Below, in pieces: positions 62,890 to 64,000 of a stretch of 64,000 nucleotides of DNA; positions within the stretch are counted from its first letter, which is position 1, and each line of letters starts with the position of its first letter. The translations under genes were made by a program, and so were the position numbers. This DNA is from Actinomyces oris. GTDB lineage: Bacteria; Actinomycetota; Actinomycetes; Actinomycetales; Actinomycetaceae. Under the pieces are notes generated by a model, which did not search any database, was not told where the DNA came from, and saw nothing but the letters and a program-made list of their open reading frames with translations. The DNA lies in NCBI RefSeq assembly GCF_001553935.1, contig NZ_CP014232.1, positions 2,852,001 to 2,916,000 on the forward strand, in the 5' to 3' direction.

Positions 62890-64000
62890 TCAGGCGTCGA
62901 TGCGCTCGCGATCAACGTCACGCGCGCCTTCGACGATGAAGTCCCGGCGGGGCTCGACCGATGAGCCCATGAGGAGCTCGAAGACGGACTCGGCCTCCAT
63001 GATCTGGGCCTCGTCCCCCAGGGTGATGCGCCGCAGGGTCCGGTGCTGGGGCTCCATGGTGGTCTCGGCGAGCTGGTGGGCGTCCATCTCCCCCAGGCCC
63101 TTGTAGCGCTGGGGCTCCTTGAAGCTGCGGCCCGCGCGCTCCAGGCGGCGCAGGGTGGTGACAAGCTCCTCGTCGGAGTAGGTGTAGATGATCTCCTTCT
63201 TGCGCCGCCCCGAGCCGGAGACCTCGATGCGGTGCAGGGGCGGGACGGCGGCGAAGACCCGGCCCGCCTCGATCATGGGGCGCATGTAGCGGAAGAAGAG
63301 AGTCAGCAGGAGGGTGCGGATGTGGGCGCCGTCGACGTCGGCGTCGGTCATGAGGATGACCTTGCCGTAGCGGGCGGCCTCCAGGTCGAAGGTGCGTCCG
63401 CTACCGGCGCCGACCACCTGGATGATGGCCGAGCACTCGACGTTACGCAGCATGTCGGCCTGGGAGGCCTTCTGCACATTGAGGATCTTGCCGCGGATCG
63501 GCAGGAGCGCCTGGAACTCGGAGTCGCGGGCGTTCTTGGCGGTTCCCAGGGCGGAGTCGCCCTCGACGATGAACAGCTCGGAGGCGGCGACGTCGTCGCT
63601 GCGGCAGTCGGCGAGCTTGGCCGGCAGGGAGGAGGTCTCCAGGGCGGTTTTGCGGCGGGTGATCTCCTTGTGCAGGCGCGCTGAGACGCGGGCGCGCATC
63701 TCACCGACGATCTTCTCCTCCAGGGCGCGCGCCTGGGTCTTGAGGTCCCGCTTGGAGGAGGTCAGCAGGGAGGTGAGCTCGCGCTCGACCACCTTGGAGA
63801 CGATCTGGCGCACGGGCCCGGTGCCCAGGACCTCCTTGGTCTGGCCCTCGAACTGGGGCTCGGGGACGCGCACGGTGATGACGGCGGTCAGGCCCGCCAT
63901 GATGTCGTCCTTCTCGACGCGGCCGTCCTTGGCGGTGAGCTTCAGGGCCCGGGAGTCGGCCTCGATGCGCTTGCGCAGCACCTTGGTGAGGGCCTGCTCG
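62890..64000 (-). CDS. parE: DNA topoisomerase IV subunit B (ParE/GyrB family), 5' end outside window
   Basis: The C-terminal 369 codons of the type IIA topoisomerase B subunit; the ATPase domain lies beyond the right edge. The TOPRIM catalytic motifs are SELFIVEGDSALGTAKNARD (Glu of EGDSA) and ILMTDADVDGAHIRTLLLTLFFR (DxDxD). The PLHRIEVSGSGRRKKEIIYTYSDEEL and RYKGLGEMDAHQLAETTM segments are family-typical. It ends with the usual RRDFI…GARDV. With parC it forms topoisomerase IV. It is on the opposite strand from parC, with two genes between. Confidence 0.93.
   Translation of the reverse strand, partial: EQALTKVLRKRIEADSRALKLTAKDGRVEKDDIMAGLTAVITVRVPEPQFEGQTKEVLGTGPVRQIVSKVVERELTSLLTSSKRDLKTQARALEEKIVGEMRARVSARLHKEITRRKTALETSSLPAKLADCRSDDVAASELFIVEGDSALGTAKNARDSEFQALLPIRGKILNVQKASQADMLRNVECSAIIQVVGAGSGRTFDLEAARYGKVILMTDADVDGAHIRTLLLTLFFRYMRPMIEAGRVFAAVPPLHRIEVSGSGRRKKEIIYTYSDEELVTTLRRLERAGRSFKEPQRYKGLGEMDAHQLAETTMEPQHRTLRRITLGDEAQIMEAESVFELLMGSSVEPRRDFIVEGARDVDRERIDA

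Overview
The window looks like chromosome of a high-G+C actinobacterium. The best guess is an Actinomyces-type organism. This is inferred from gene content and order, not from a database match. Supporting features are a SepH (DUF3071) cell-division gene, a DUF4193–DUF3710–OB-fold–DUF3159 block beside two TrkA genes, the actinobacterial mutasome genes imuA', imuB and dnaE2, a DUF222/HNH ('13E12') gene, LexA boxes of the actinobacterial CGAAC-N4-GTTCG type, and many leaderless starts in which a -10 hexamer lies 6–8 nt before the start codon. Coding density is high. Both ends cut genes: a site-2 protease on the left and topoisomerase IV subunit B on the right.

Left part (1–19969). After the partial M50 protease and a RecB-type Fe-S nuclease comes a sulfur locus. 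It has a short Cys-containing leader peptide with two competing hairpins, a YeeE/YedE thiosulfate-type transporter and a TusA sulfur carrier. An aldo/keto reductase follows, then a four-gene iron-siderophore ABC operon on the minus strand with a DtxR/IdeR-like box. Next are an acidic-tailed small protein, an NADH-dehydrogenase-like flavoprotein, an M3 peptidase, an MFS–TetR drug-efflux pair with a palindromic operator, a GNAT–MazG fusion, an unknown six-TM protein, a second MFS transporter, a DUF805 protein, tRNA-Leu(GAG) and a hexose-6-phosphate mutarotase.

Middle part (20039–35860). This holds an AI-2E-family permease and the SOS mutagenesis genes. A DUF222/HNH endonuclease gene sits directly before dnaE2, with a LexA box over its start codon. 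imuA'–imuB lie about 6 kb further on with an almost identical LexA box. Between the two halves are a SatD-family/membrane-protein pair, thymidine kinase and a PAP2 phosphatase. A PEBP protein, a short-chain dehydrogenase and the tRNA methyltransferase trmL follow.

35862–38815 is a probable acquired cassette. It holds an ABC-2 exporter operon, one permease of which is broken by an in-frame stop, plus an AT-richer non-coding stretch. A 45-bp near-perfect direct repeat of the trmL 5' end flanks it.

Right part (38857–64000). Housekeeping genes follow: a GNAT, a YbaK-type deacylase, a pyridine nucleotide-disulfide oxidoreductase, a hydrolase–TetR pair, aconitase, a TRAM-domain RNA methyltransferase, a KimA-like K+ transporter divergent from two TrkA subunits, the DUF3159/OB/DUF3710/DUF4193 block, SepH, an alkaline-phosphatase-superfamily protein, DUF5998, ParC, a YtcJ-like amidohydrolase, a tandem GNAT and ParE. 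The two points most worth following are the SOS-linked HNH–dnaE2 operon and the putative cysteine-responsive leader of the thiosulfate locus.
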